Shown here: piece after piece, positions 51,134 through 63,365 of the stretch
Layout: the number at the start of each line of letters is the position of its first letter
Position numbering within the stretch: the stretch's first letter is position 1
DNA from: Rostratula benghalensis
Lineage: Eukaryota > Chordata > Aves > Charadriiformes > Rostratulidae
Direction of reading: 5' to 3'
Length of the DNA stretch: 64,000 bases
NCBI GenBank assembly: GCA_013399305.1
Contig: VXAI01000117.1
Span: forward strand, 1,152,356-1,216,355
The notes under the pieces: generated by a model
What the model was told of the DNA's origin: nothing
What the model saw: only the letters and a program-made list of their open reading frames with translations
Databases searched by the model: none
Program-made: the position numbers and the translations under genes

Positions 51134-54100
51134 AGTTCACTGTGGTCACTAGACAGACAGATATGGTCCCAGATTATGTACTGCCAGTTGTTAAGAGGGA
51201 GAAAAACAAAACAAAACACCTTCTGCTTCAAAGAAGAATGGAAAAACAACACACTGTTTTATAAAAGTGTACAATACCCAGGATGTGGAGGATGAGGGCA
51301 GAGCAGGCCTTGCCCTGAGTTAAAATTCTCTGGTTCTAGTATGCACATCGCAAGTAAGAAATAAAGAAAGGGCCAAATCTTGGGACTGACAATTAGGAAA
51401 AAAATAAAAGCCTACCTGTTTAAAAGAGAGAGATTCATATGCAAGTAGAACCACCATGCTTCCCCATATTCCCTTCCATTTTGTTTGAGTTGAGGCTTGA
51501 TTTGTTTACAGTATTTAAAGCTCCTTTTTAATGAGTTGTGTAAAATCTGGCAGACACATATTCTCTTTGAACAACAAAGAATTTCCTGCATTAATGAAGG
51601 AGGAAAGAAAGCCAAGAATTAATTTGTTACAACGCATTAATTACTACATGAAATAAAAGTTCAAATAATCAGCAGGAACTACAAGGGTGACGTAAAGGCA
51701 AGAGGACATAAAATTTGCCCATTCTGCTTTGGTGATGGGCAAAAAAGGCTATTACTACCAAACAAATATATATATATATTAAAAAATGCAGTTTGAGTTT
51801 ATTATTGTAGAAGAAAGGTATTAAATTGAGGGAACTTCTGGAAGTCTTTCCTTTTGATAAGCAATGGTTCCAGCCTTAAATAGAGGGAGCAAACATAAAT
51901 AAAGAGAATCATGGCTAACAAGAGTGAGTGGGTATGTATAGAGAATTGCACAGCTTGTTCCGAAATGGTTATGTCACACACTGAAAAGGCAGCTAGAGAC
52001 TTGGAGGAAAGTTTTGTCCCAAGGTGGGATTAAAAAAATGTCAGAAAAATACAAAACTTTTCCCCCTGAAACAGGGATTTCAGATATTACATTGTCAAAA
52101 TATGTGTGTATGCATGGGCAGTGTGTGTAATTAAATATTTACAGAAGTTACACTACTGAGAGAAGTGGTGAAAATGTCATTACTATAGGATGAATGCAAT
52201 CATGCAACCCCATGCTAGCACAAATGGACTCGAGGTTCTTCTTTTGCAGTGCATTTTGGAATACCTCCTAGAGGAAAAACAGTGAGGAACTGCATCCTGC
52301 ACATCCCAGTGTTTGTAACTGCTATTTCCACTCAAATCAAAACTCTCCATTCAAGGGCTAACACCAATTTACAAAGAGCCTAGCATCTTCAGTCTTGCAT
52401 TTTCTGTCTCTTGCCACAGCTCAGAGAGCAGAAGACAGTATTGCATGGTACGTATAATGGCACTGCCAAGTCTTGGTAGCTGTGCTAAAGCCTTGCCCTT
52501 GCTGATGATGAGGAATAAGTGAATCAAGGACATCTTTCACATTTTCATTTAGAGGTTTACTGGGAAAAAGCCAAAATCCTGAATATGGGGTATGAAATTA
52601 ATTACAATAAACTTGTTTTTTTTCTGAGTCAAACATTTGGATAGCAATTACTGCCTTTAGTTACCTATAAGGTGGCCTGTAAATCTTTTCACTGGAAGGA
52701 TGAGATGAACATTTGTGGTCTTGTATTTCTGCGGTTCTAGGTTTCCTCAAAAGAAATACAGTTTTACAGTCATTAATAGTTGTGGGTGATAAAGATTCTT
52801 CATTTAACTGTGAAGCCACAGAACATAAACCAGAGCTACAGGTGGAAGCTTAGATTTCCTGCAGTGTTATTAACATTTTCCTTTGTGTGAACAGTTAATC
52901 TTAGATAGACAATTATATTATAGGGGCCGTCTTCAGTATGCATTTCTGGGTATCCCACAAGGCCAAGTGGAGTGCAAATCTCTTGCTCTAAGAAATAAAG
53001 GATGATAAGAGGTTGTTAACTGCAAAATGAAATGGATCAATTGACTGCAAGACTAAGATACACAAGAAGACAGAAACAAAGCACTTTGAGAAGAGGTTTG
53101 CTCTGAAGGGGATCACATCTTCAGTCCTACTTTTCAGCAATTGCAGAATCCCTCAGGGGCTCAGAGATCGCACATGAGCCATGAGCTACAGTAACAGCTC
53201 AAAGAAATCCAGCGTGCCAGGCAGGGCTCACCCAAGCGTGTTTGTGAGGACAGTGTTTCCTGGAACCAGAGCACTGCTTCCTCCCCTCACGAGCTCTCCC
53301 ACTCCAAGGATTGCTGGTTATTTTGTGAACAGCCTCTTTCACTGCACGCTGCATTTGCCTAGGGCTAGAAATCCATCTCCCCCCCGGCCTTCTTCCTCCT
53401 CCCAGCCTGCCTGTAGATCCAATGGGATATTTTCTCCCTGCATTTGCCTGCTCTCTGCTTCTTTTTCTTTCTGAGCTGGGCCTGTTTCTTCCTACTAATT
53501 GTTCATGCAGGAGAGCAGATGGCAGGGGGAGTGGATTTCTCACTCGCTGGGAGTGTGCTAGCTTATACAGACACTTGGTTTTGTCCCACAAAGGGGGAAT
53601 AATGCCAACTGCAGAAAAAGCAAGATATTCCAGAGCCTGATTCCTAGCATCCCCTGTTCTCTGTTCAAGCACAATATATTTTGGGCAACACCATTCAGTT
53701 CTGTGTGCATTTATGCCAGTTACATCACATTGTGCTTTTTTTTTCTTGTTTTAAATTTTTAACCAGGCTGAGAAAACAACTTGCAGTGTATCATTTATTA
53801 AAATGAATGCAGATTTTTCACCTGAAGAAATAGCTGCAGTTCAATACATTAACAAATATTTGAAAACACTATTTTCAAGTTTACAGCGGAAGAATCACTA
53901 ATCATCTGCAAATATTCCATATTCAGACAGTGGAGGTCAATTGTGATGAGGCACATAGGGCATAAGCAGAATCTTTGACTGGAGGACATTTCTATGTACA
54001 CCTTGTTTGCAAACTGCATTTAGGAAACCCACCAAACACCCTACACATGGCTCAACAATGAGGGCGTTGCTGGGAACGTTCACAGCAGGCAGCCTGTGCA

Positions 54101-55090
54101 AGCCATGCTGTTCTGTAGTCCAGCAGTATTTACTGTCACAGGAAAAGGCCACTCCATGCCATTTTTGTCTCAGTACCCAGGGACACTCCTAGACATGCAT
54201 AGTTTATTAGACTGGATGTAACTGTGCCACAAGTATCCACACAGGCATCTCATTTTTATTTGCCCAAGTGACCTTTTCTTCACTGTGCCAGAATGTTGCC
54301 TCTGGAATGCAGCTGCAATTATCATTGATAAAACTTCTAGCTTCTGTTACAGTTACCATCATCACCAAAATAAAATGCAGATGAGAATATATGTACACTT
54401 ACCCAGCCCTTGCAGTGTGACCAGCTCTAGCTGTTGTCATCAACAAAGCTACCGTTGTAGCCTCTTTAAGAAAGAGCAGCAATGCTTTACGTTAAATCTT
54501 TCAAACAAAATCTCGCCTTGTAGGTTCTGCAGCAATAACAAAGTGCAGCCACCTTTTGATTTATAGTGACCTTCAATGAGTACCCCAAGAACAGCATGGA
54601 GCTGTTTTAATTGAAGCAACAACGCTGTCTTTGACTGCTACACAAGTACTGCCAGACTTTCAGGGGGGTTGCTGTTTTTCAGAAAGCTTGAACCGAAATG
54701 ACCCTGCAGAAAAGTATATGCAACTGAAAACAGCTATTCAGAAAGAATGGACAAGTCCACCAAGTCCAGATTTTAATCTGTGGTTTCAAAAGCTTCTCTC
54801 ATGCTGTAAATTAAGGTGACTTAGCTGTAAATCAACAGAGCTGCAGTGGAGGAAAGCTGGTGAGAGAGGACCTGTCTGATGTTTGGCGTGCTAAAGCAAA
54901 AGCAATATTTCAATTTTATGTCAGGAGAATGAGCAGCAGAAACCAATAGGTTTCCAATCAGCAATTACTAGTTCATCAAGGCAAGCCTTGCAGAGAAAAA
55001 GCCAGCAAAGAGGAATGAGGGGAAAAAACCCCAACACACGACAAAATAATTTAATGTTCTGTCTTCAGACATCAGAACTCATTTAATTAA

Positions 55091-55109
55091 ATGCAAATTT
55101 AATGCAAAT
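55091..55109 (+). promoter_or_regulatory. Tandem octamer (POU-factor) motifs
   Basis: Two perfect ATGCAAAT octamers (55091-55098 and 55102-55109) lie 11 bp apart start to start, about one helical turn, next to a TTAATTAA homeodomain-type motif. Octamers bind POU proteins such as Oct-1 and the neural Brn factors. The function here is inferred only from the motif pattern. Confidence 0.35.
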
Positions 55110-56138
55110 GCCACTTTGCTTCCATTTGTCATCAGTGACTCTAGACTGTCAAGGTAACACAGAGGAAACAAGATATGTGTTTTCATTACACATTTCACAA
55201 ATAAAAGCTTCAGCAGTCTAAGGAGGAGAAAGAAGAATTACTACCTTCTCTTGTTCCATCAGAGGTGCTTGGCCATATCTCAATTTATTTTTACTAAACA
55301 CCATCTTTCTTGTGCCAGCAACACCACTACTCTTTACATAGCCTAGCAGAAGCATTTTAAATAGCCGCATGAAATTGTGATAGTTCCTGCCTCTCCCAGC
55401 CCCTAAGGCAGACATTAAAACAAAAACCAAGGCGAAGTCTTACAGAAGAACAGGTAGACCAAGCATGTTATCTACGGTGACACAGATGTTTGTTCCTGTG
55501 AGTTACTCAACCTAGTTATTACAGCCCAAGCTGTTGGTTAGTCTCCTTGTCCTTGTAGTTTTCAAAGTATTGTAGCTCTCTTACTCAGGAATTGAACTGC
55601 TGTTCCACTCACCTCTCACAATGAGTGAAGCATTTTTTGTTCCTTAGGTGTTGTGCATCCCCTCTTCAGGCTGCAGACCCTGTTGGGAACCATAAGGCCC
55701 TGAGTGCAGCCACATCAGTTCTCACTCACCGTTTCCTCAAATGTTAGTAGTTCCTGGATTACTGGGTGTTTTTCCTGGGTCTCAGCAATGACCAGGGTTT
55801 CTTTAGAAGTCTCATAACTGGTTAATGAAACAGATATTCTCTTTGTCATGAACAAAATTACATTGTTCATCAAAGCAGCCTCTTGCTCAATTTTAAATGC
55901 TGAGGATTCCCTAGCCAAGTTTCCAGGCATGAAGGTGCCAGTGCTTCAAACTTCACTATTCCTGAAATCTTTGGATTGCCTTATTGCACAGACACAAAGT
56001 TGAGCCGAGCAGAATACACGAAGTACTCTGCTTCTCTTTGTATTGCGCAAAGCTCTTTCATTAACAGTTCCTGCAAGCAATGTCATTTTGCCATTCAGCA
56101 TGAGAATTGTTTGTGGAAAACTGTCCTTTTATTTGCAG

Positions 56139-56250
56139 TGCTCCCAGACTACAAGAAGAGGAATGTGATAAAATTTGAAGGTCCTCTGTGGTTCAGAAAG
56201 TGCTTTCGATGCCCATCTAAGCTTTTGCTAGACATTCATTCTCTGGCCAG
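56139..56250 (+). other. Candidate internal exon on the plus strand (112 nt)
   Basis: A strong acceptor (TGTCCTTTTATTTGCAG|TGCT) and a consensus donor (TGGCCAG|GTAAGA) bound 112 nt. One frame is open throughout and reads in part LPDYKKRNVIKFEGPLWF. I do not recognise it. It is antisense to SYN3. The likeliest explanations are a long non-coding RNA exon, an exon of an uncharacterised neighbour, or a decoy. A second short pair (acceptor CATCTGACAG near 56583, donor CTGAG|GTGAGC near 56624) follows on the same strand. Confidence 0.35.
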
Positions 56251-57631
56251 GTAAGATGAGTTTCAGCCAACATTATAAAAAAGGAAAAAATGAGTGGGTG
56301 TAATAAGGCAATTGCAAATGGGGTGTGCAAACATAGCAGACACACATTCTTGTTTGGGATATTTTTGTAAGCAGAAGTAATGGGGCTCAGTTGAGTTGAT
56401 GTAAAAGAAACACTAAACCTGTATGAATAGATTACAGAATAGATCGTCCCATTTGAGAGCGATGACACTGATCAATATATATCACATGGGATTTTTTCCC
56501 CCCTCTTCCCTCCAAGATTTGTTCTGTCACCCAATAAATTTGCTTTTACTTAGAGGCTGAAGATTTTGTATTCATCTGACAGCACAGAGTCTCAGGAATT
56601 GTCTGGACTTGTCTGAGGTGAGCTTATTATTGTAGGGTGTTCTAGTAACAAGGAAACCATTGCTTAGATGTTTTTTTATTCCCACTTTAGGTTAGAGTGG
56701 TAACAAATTGTTATTCTGTCTGGATCATTGTGGTGTTTGCACCTTTCCTCGCCTCTGTTCTGTCAGTAACCTACTCTCCTGACCCTGCATACACACAAAG
56801 CTTCCAATGCAGGGCTTGTCACTAAGATAAGAGACACCACACAATATTACTTACCACCCTGCCCTCCTGCATGCAAAGTAATTAGACATGAAACAGGAAA
56901 AGCAAAGAGGCATGTTAGTATATAGACATCCTTAGCAGATGACTGTGGAGCCCTGGAGGTTTCATCTTTGCTCTGTCCAGGAGCATAGCTCTGCACTCCT
57001 TGCAGCTCCTGCCAGCAAGCATCGCAGTTGCACTTTGCTGCCTGCCACACATAATACCCAGTAGGATGGATGGGCTCTTCTGCCAATGTGTAAGGTGAAC
57101 AACTCAGTTCCTTCAGCTGCCTAATTGGCCTCCAACAACAGAACACTGTTGTTGTCCCAGCCCCTCGCCCTTGATAAAGCAGCTGTCCATGGCAACAGCA
57201 GAACCACTGCTGCCCAGAGGAATTACTTGGTGTAAGGGTCTCCTGGCAGCTCGTGTCCCATGCAAAGCTGATGACCTCTGCAGCCTATACACAGGGCAAA
57301 ACTAACAACCTGAGGAATCATCACGGGGTGTAGTCAGTTTTGTCAACAACCATATCTTTCAGCCTAGGTAGACAGAGTAAGAGGTGAGAGAAAGGGGCCC
57401 GCTAGGTCCCTTGAAAGGCAGAATTGCTCTAGGTTGTTCCATGGATGTTTCACTCCATCTTTGGCAGAGGAAGTACTGGGGGACAGGCATAATAGCACAG
57501 CCAGAGTGCTGCTGCATGTGGAGCAAAAAGCACTGTAAAGCAGCAATGAAGAACAAAGATGGCCTAATAAGATGGCACGAATAACATGGAGAGCCCAAAG
57601 CATTAGCCATGCAGGGCTTGCAACTAACTTG

Positions 57632-58151
57632 TGTTGTGGTTTAACCCCAGCAACCAACTAAGCACCAACCAGCCACTCACGCAGTCACCACCCTTGTGGG
57701 ATGGGGAAGAGAATCAAAGGCCAGAAGTGAGAGAACTCATTGGCCAAGGTAAAAACAGTATATTAATTAAAAAGAAACAACAACCACCCACACCACCACT
57801 AACTTGTAAAGAAGAGGAGGAAAAAAATATGAGAAAAATAAAACCCAAGACAGACAAGCAGTACAGATGAAATCAATTGCTTACCACCAACTGACCAATG
57901 CCCAGCCAGTCCCCAAGCCATGCCCCTTTGCCAGCCTCCCTTCTAGTTTTATTGCTGAGCATGACATCACATGGAATATCCCTTTGATCAGTTGAGGTCA
58001 GCTGTCCCCTGTCCCAACTTTCTGTGCGCCTCCACACTGATGGGGTGGTGTGAGAAGCAGAAAAGGCCTTGATACTGTATAAGCAACTGTTCAGCAATAA
58101 TGGAAACATCCCTGTATTGTCAAGCATTGTTTCCAGCACAGATCCAAAACA
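57632..58151 (-). mobile_element. Solo LTR of an ERVL-like avian retrovirus (minus strand)
   Basis: The plus strand begins TGTTGTGGTTTAACCCCAGC, the complement of the 3' end of a widespread avian ERVL-type LTR. Further inside are CCTGTCCCAACTTTCTG and a complement of ATATTCCAT...TGATGTCATGCTCAGCAATAAAA (57947-57982), the LTR promoter core. The proposed 5' end, TGTTTTGGATC on the minus strand, begins at 58151, giving about 520 bp with TG...CA ends. The 5' end is less certain. No gag, pol or env sequence adjoins it, so it looks like a solo LTR. Confidence 0.75.
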
Positions 58152-58615
58152 CAGGAGGGAGAGTGGGGCGGGACTTGGATGCAGGGAAGTGCATGGGGGA
58201 TGTTCAAGTGTTCAAGCTTAGGTGTGTGTGTGGTCAATGGGCAGGCAGAGTGCAGACAGAACTTTGAGGTCCTGAGACAGAGGCTCTTGGAGGGGAAGGG
58301 GAGTTGTGTGTGGTGTGGAATATGGAGGCACGGATGGGGAAAAGAGGAGAGGATACACAATATAAGAGAGCAGAGATGTGGACTCCGTGAGTCATGTGAA
58401 AAAAACTAAAATCTTCAAGTGAAAAAAAAACAAAAATCAAGGCTGCAAAAGTCAGATTTTTCACCTTTATATCCTGTCCCTTTCCTGGGATATTCCACAG
58501 CTTACTCAGACAACCACCACGGGATCTGTCAGTCTTCTCTCATTCCACGAAAGGCATTCTGTGCTTATTTGACAACAGTGCAGGCATTTTCATGATTGTC
58601 AGATAATCTTCAGAT
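58152..58615. other. Spacer between the two inverted LTRs
   Basis: About 460 bp, G-rich at the left and A-rich near 58396-58437. It contains no recognisable retroviral coding sequence. It could be flanking host DNA or decayed LTR 5' sequence. Confidence 0.45.
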
Positions 58616-59219
58616 TGTTATTGATATTTATCCTGGTCTGGGGCACAGCAGAGCCAACTATCTGTTTGTTGAGAGATGCTCTTGCTTATATTTTCTGCCA
58701 TGGCAATCAGGGTCAGCTGACTTGGTTGTTTTCCCTGTGGAGGGGTTGCACCAGTGGGGAGGCATGGACAGGTCAGGTGACCCAAATTGACCAATAGGGT
58801 ATTCCATCCCCATCTGCCATACTCAGTATTAAAGCTGAGAGATTGAAGGGCTCTTCTTCAATGGCTCTGCAACAGTGCCTTTCATTAATGACTGAAGTCT
58901 GCGGAGGATCCTGGCAGTTTGTCTACCCTTAATCCCCATTAGTTCTGGAATCCAGTTCCCACTGAGTCCAGTCTGGAACTTCCCAGTGTCTGCCAGTTCC
59001 ATCTCCCTGGAAGGTTGATATGGTTTTCTATATATTTATATATCTTGTTATCTATTTCTTTATTTCCTTTTTATCTTATTGCTAATATTTAATTGAAGTA
59101 GTTTAAGTTTTTTTCCCCTAAACTCATAACTCTATTGCTCTTCTTCATCTCCTTACAGTGAAAGGTGGGGGAGAGAATCTGTCTTCTTTTTATTGGCCAA
59201 CTTGGCCCAAACCATGACA
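58616..59219 (+). mobile_element. Second, diverged ERVL-like LTR (plus strand)
   Basis: The plus strand contains the same promoter-core layout as the neighbouring LTR: GACCAATAGGGTATTCCATC, then ACTCAGTATTAAAGCTGAG (58791-58839). It ends in GGCCCAAACCATGACA at 59219, comparable to the avian GGGTTAAACCACGACA-type ends. A T-rich 3' half and GGTGGGGGAGAGAATCTG precede the end. The 5' end is placed at a TGTTATTGATATTTATCC start, which is tentative. The copy is diverged from the first LTR and lies in the opposite orientation, so the two are separate insertions rather than the two LTRs of one provirus. Confidence 0.6.
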
Positions 59220-60476
59220 GAATTCTAGCTCTGAATCTCTTATAAACTTTTAAAACCGCACTTCAGACCTGAAAAGAATGTTGCCAAACCCTGGAATAAT
59301 TAAACAGCTTTTCCTGGCCTGTCATTATCAGCTATACCAAATGAGTAGTGATTCTGGAGAAATAAAGATAGAATCTATATTGTGAAAATGCACAGTTAGC
59401 CTGGAACTTAATCCACAGTGAATATCTAGTTGGTTCACTATAATCATTATTCCAGCACGTACCAAAAGAAATCCCTCATCCCCTCAAAACACTTCACAGA
59501 GCATAAGCCACCAAACCCCACCATCAACAAAGTCTTTCTACTTCTTTCTGCCAACAGTCTTAACATTGATTCTGAATTGTTTCTGAATTTTCACATGCAA
59601 TATGACAAAACATTAGGAACCTGGAGATTTTTAACAACTAAAATGTAGGGAAAAGCCTGAATAGAAGTAACAGTCTTGCATTAAGACTACAGCAAATTCC
59701 CAGAAGAGTTTGAAAGTACAGTTTTTCAATCCTGTATTTGGGAAGAATTGAAGTTTCAGCCCTTCCATTTTCCTTTGTCAGAATTAAAGATGTAACTTCT
59801 GTTCAGTAGAATTGAATTCTGTGATTTGTAGACTTTCAGAAAGTGTTTTCTTTCCATACATTTCTGTCTCTCTGGACCAAAGAAGAACCTAGTTTTGAAG
59901 TGTTTGAGCTTTCTAGCTTTGAAAGCTCTATTTCTAAACAAGCTCTATTGATACGTCGTCTGCCACTTTTGTCTTTGTCCTGGGAAAGAGCTTTGAAACC
60001 ACCTTTCGGACATATGGAATGAAGACAGCCCAATTCTTCTCTTTGGTCACGGAGTTTAGCATCCCATAGGGTTGACACCAAAGAGAGTTTACATCAGAAA
60101 TTATAGATGGCAAGATGCTTTCCACCACTATCATTCCTGCCACCAGCTCTTGAGTCTGAACCTGCCCAACACCAGCAAAGCTCCTGTTTATAGCTGTTAA
60201 AAGCTGAAAGGATGTATTTTTCATGTCAGCAGAGTGGAACAGTTGTTAATTTTTCCAGAGCAGAGAATACAGGAGGCTGCCAGGCAGCCATTAATTCTGA
60301 CACACCATTCAGAGAGTCCCTGTTGCTGCCTACCAAATGTCTAATCCACAGCTCAGGAAAGAACGGGAAGGTGGACTACCAGCTGATATGCACATAAACT
60401 GGTATTTCTGCAGCATGGTGATTTTTTTAATAGTCCTTTAAAGATTATAAAATATGCCTAACAGTTAGCTGAAAAT

Positions 60477-60785
60477 CACAGACTATCAGGGATTAGAAGG
60501 GACCTTGAAAGATCATCTAGTCCAATCCCCCTGCCAGAGCAGGAACACCTAGATCAGACCACATAGGAACGCATCCAGACGGGTCTTGAACATCTCCAGA
60601 GAAGGAGACCCCACAACCTCTCTGGGCAGCCCGTTACAGTGCTCCGTCACCCTCACTGTGAAGAAGTTTTTCCTCATATTTAAATGGAACCTCCTGTGTT
60701 CCAGCTTGCACCCATTGCCCCTTGTCCTATCAGCTTGCCTAAACAGCAACCAACCCCTTCCCTGACTATCCTGCTGCTGCATGAA
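60477..60785 (-). mobile_element. CR1 LINE with readable ORF2 C-terminus
   Basis: On the plus strand GGGACCTTGAAAGATCATCT, CCAATCCCCCTGCCAGAGCA and CTAGATCAGACCACATAGGA mark the CR1 3' end in complement. The minus strand still encodes the end of the CR1 ORF2 (reverse transcriptase) protein in one frame (60549-60782): [42 protein letters not shown] and [12 protein letters not shown]. The short intact frame suggests a younger insertion than the other copies. The copy is severely 5'-truncated and not autonomous. Confidence 0.93.
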
Positions 60786-63129
60786 GGTAGTGTCGGCCTT
60801 TTTAGGTCACTGGATCCACTCTCCTGTGGAAAGAAAACATCCCTCAGGAAACAACATCTTGGCTGTTCATTGTTTGGGCATGTGTACTGATAAGTCTCCT
60901 ACTCCTACCGTCAGAAAGTCTCCATAAGGCTGACTCCTACTGTTCTGAGCCATCTGGATACATCAATTCTAAAGTACTGTAACAGAAAAGCAGTCCATAA
61001 TGTACTAGAAGAAAACATGCAGTGTTAACTGGGCACCAGAGACGAGGTAAATTAAGTATTCCCCAGCAGTCGTCATGTGCCATTTGTACTGTGCATGTAG
61101 GATGTGGGGGTATTTAACAGACACTGCTCCCACTTGAAACAAGACCTCATTGACAAAATGGTCCCAATTGTTTTACAGTTAATAAAAAAAAAAATATTAA
61201 TACAAATCCTGATTAACCTGTGTATCTCCCTACTGTGAAATGTGAAAATAAATAAAAAAAAAATATTAGATCAAATAGGTCACTTGTTTAAACTTAAAGG
61301 CTTTCCAGCTCTCCAATGGCTTTGGTTCAAGCCCTACCACTGGCAAAACAGTCTTTCTAACACCACTGGGAACAACAGAATTGCAACAGCTATTATTTTT
61401 CATTCTTTACTTAAGAAAATGATCCATTACCTAGAATTTGGCTAAAACATTTTCCCTTGAAGTATAGTGTATGAAACATACTATGCAAATTGTGTGCCTG
61501 CTTTTGTGGTATTCAGGTCTAGAAATTAAATAAGAAGGGCCATACAGTTATACAGAATAGTTACATACAGCAGGAAGATAGTTCTCATGCTATTACGTGC
61601 CTGAGGCAATTACCCATCTCTCTTACAGAGGGAAACATTGAACATACCCCAGGCCAATATTCTGTGTGATGTAATTCCAGCCAACAAGAGAGAAATTATG
61701 AGATCGTTCTGGTGCAAATGCATCAGTAGGAAAAAGGGTCATCTGTTGCCTCCTGTACCTTTTTCCTCACAGGATTTCTGTCACCCTGATTTGCTGCTCT
61801 TCTGTCTACAAAAGCAAAGGGTAATCCTTTTGTGCAATTACCTCCTTCTCCAGTAATTAATTTGTTGCTTGAAGGAACAAAACTAAATTACTTTTAATTT
61901 AATTTTGAAATAAACTGTGCTTTGAAAATCCTTTTGCCATTTGCAGAAACTAGAAAGGAGCTGATTTTCTTCTGGATCATGTTGTTCTTTCTTAGCATTG
62001 TGTGCTTGGTAAATCATATTAGCACAGCATGAAGTTGGCAAAAGATATGTGATGCAGCCTTAAATGTAAAATCAAAAATGTTTGGCTAAAAGAATGAAGG
62101 ATATTGCCCCACCACTGCCCCAGGGAAGAGGAAAAGCATGGTTTGGCTCTGTTCCTTAATTTGCTGTTAAAATCTATAGATGTATTCTTCAGCAAATTCA
62201 TTTTGACTAATGCTAAATGCCTGACTAATCCTGTAGGCTGAGATCAGAAGAAGAGACAGAACCATAAAATTTGCATTAAGTCAGTTTTAATATAACATAT
62301 ATTGTACTTTCTTCTCTTGGATCAGAATCAACGCAAGCAGAGAAAACTCTGAAGAGTTTTGTTCAACCTCTGCAAAGAGTCCTGCCAACAGTATGGACTG
62401 GATGGCTAATAAAAAAATGCAAGATAATTGATTCAGGATCTGTCCTTGATATAGAACAAGGAACAACTGTCAAAAGGAACAACTTCAATATTTCCTTATG
62501 GTAGGACTAACATGTCTCACTGGATAAATTTGTCCAGGACATTCAATACACTGAAGAGATGTTTTTGTTATCAAACACCTATTTTACTACTCCTGTAAGG
62601 TATCTCTGGATTGTAGATAAATTCAGATGCCCTGAAGAAAAATATTTCCTTTGAAATAGTCAAATTTTTTTTTGGGATCAATTTGATTTTGAATAGCTGG
62701 TTTTCCTGTTGAAGTTTTCAAAACTTGAAAAAGGGGTTTGAGTATGATGAAACATACCCAAAAAGCACTAAAGGTGTTTGTTGTCATTTTTATTGAAGTT
62801 CTTCTGAAATCCTCTACTCCATTTTTATAACCAGCTTTGAAACTTACATACTGATTATTTCACATAGCAGGATTTCATGCATGCCAAAGATCATAAAAAT
62901 GTAGTTATCTTGAAGGGACTCTCCACCGATCTTATTCACCCTAGCAATGATAAAACACTTCAGAAATAGGTTTAGAACCCCATTAGCCGCGGTTACCCAC
63001 AGTTGGTTCTGCTGAACCTCAAATTCTAATCACATTACAGAAAACTGTTTTTTCCAAGACCTTTGATATAATTCTCTCAACGTCTTAAACATCCACGGAT
63101 AATGCTAAGACAGGGTAGGGCAGATGACT

Positions 63130-63365
63130 CGCCAGCCTGAAAGAAAGGGATGAGGATTTGGTTCCATTTCAGGTAACGACTCAGAAAGCAGCTCCTGACT
63201 CAGCACCTTGGACAGGGGAACAAAGGTGGGTCGATGGTCCCGGGAGGACAACCGGCTTCCCATGTATGAGCCCATGCATGAACCGAGTGGTCAGGAAGGC
63301 TCCAGGAAGTCCTAGAGTTTTGACGTTAGCAGCAAGGAATTCCCTAGTTAGGGAATAAGCACGAA
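63130..63365. promoter_or_regulatory. CpG-enriched patch with a MARE/AP-1-like site
   Basis: About eight CpG occur in 235 bp, in sequence otherwise poor in CpG. TGACTCAGCA (63196-63205) matches the AP-1/Maf recognition pattern. No splice-bounded exon or coding similarity is evident. It may be an enhancer or an unrecognised exon. Confidence 0.2.

Larger units (their letters stand above)
47638..57626. other. Non-coding region between CR1 and LTR elements
   Basis: About 10 kb without a recognised protein. It contains a CR1 tail at 50.1 kb, an ACCATTATGA triplication at 51.1 kb, an AT run at about 51767-51779, a GC-richer patch with a 157-codon minus-strand open frame (53199-53672), a tandem octamer motif (55.09 kb) and an exon-like unit on the plus strand (56.14 kb). 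Confidence 0.55.

Noticed and set aside
57627..58177. ACTTG on both sides of the minus-strand LTR as a target-site duplication
   Set aside because: Using the right-hand copy at 58173-58177 would make the LTR start with CCCG rather than TG; a 5-bp match within this range is easily chance.
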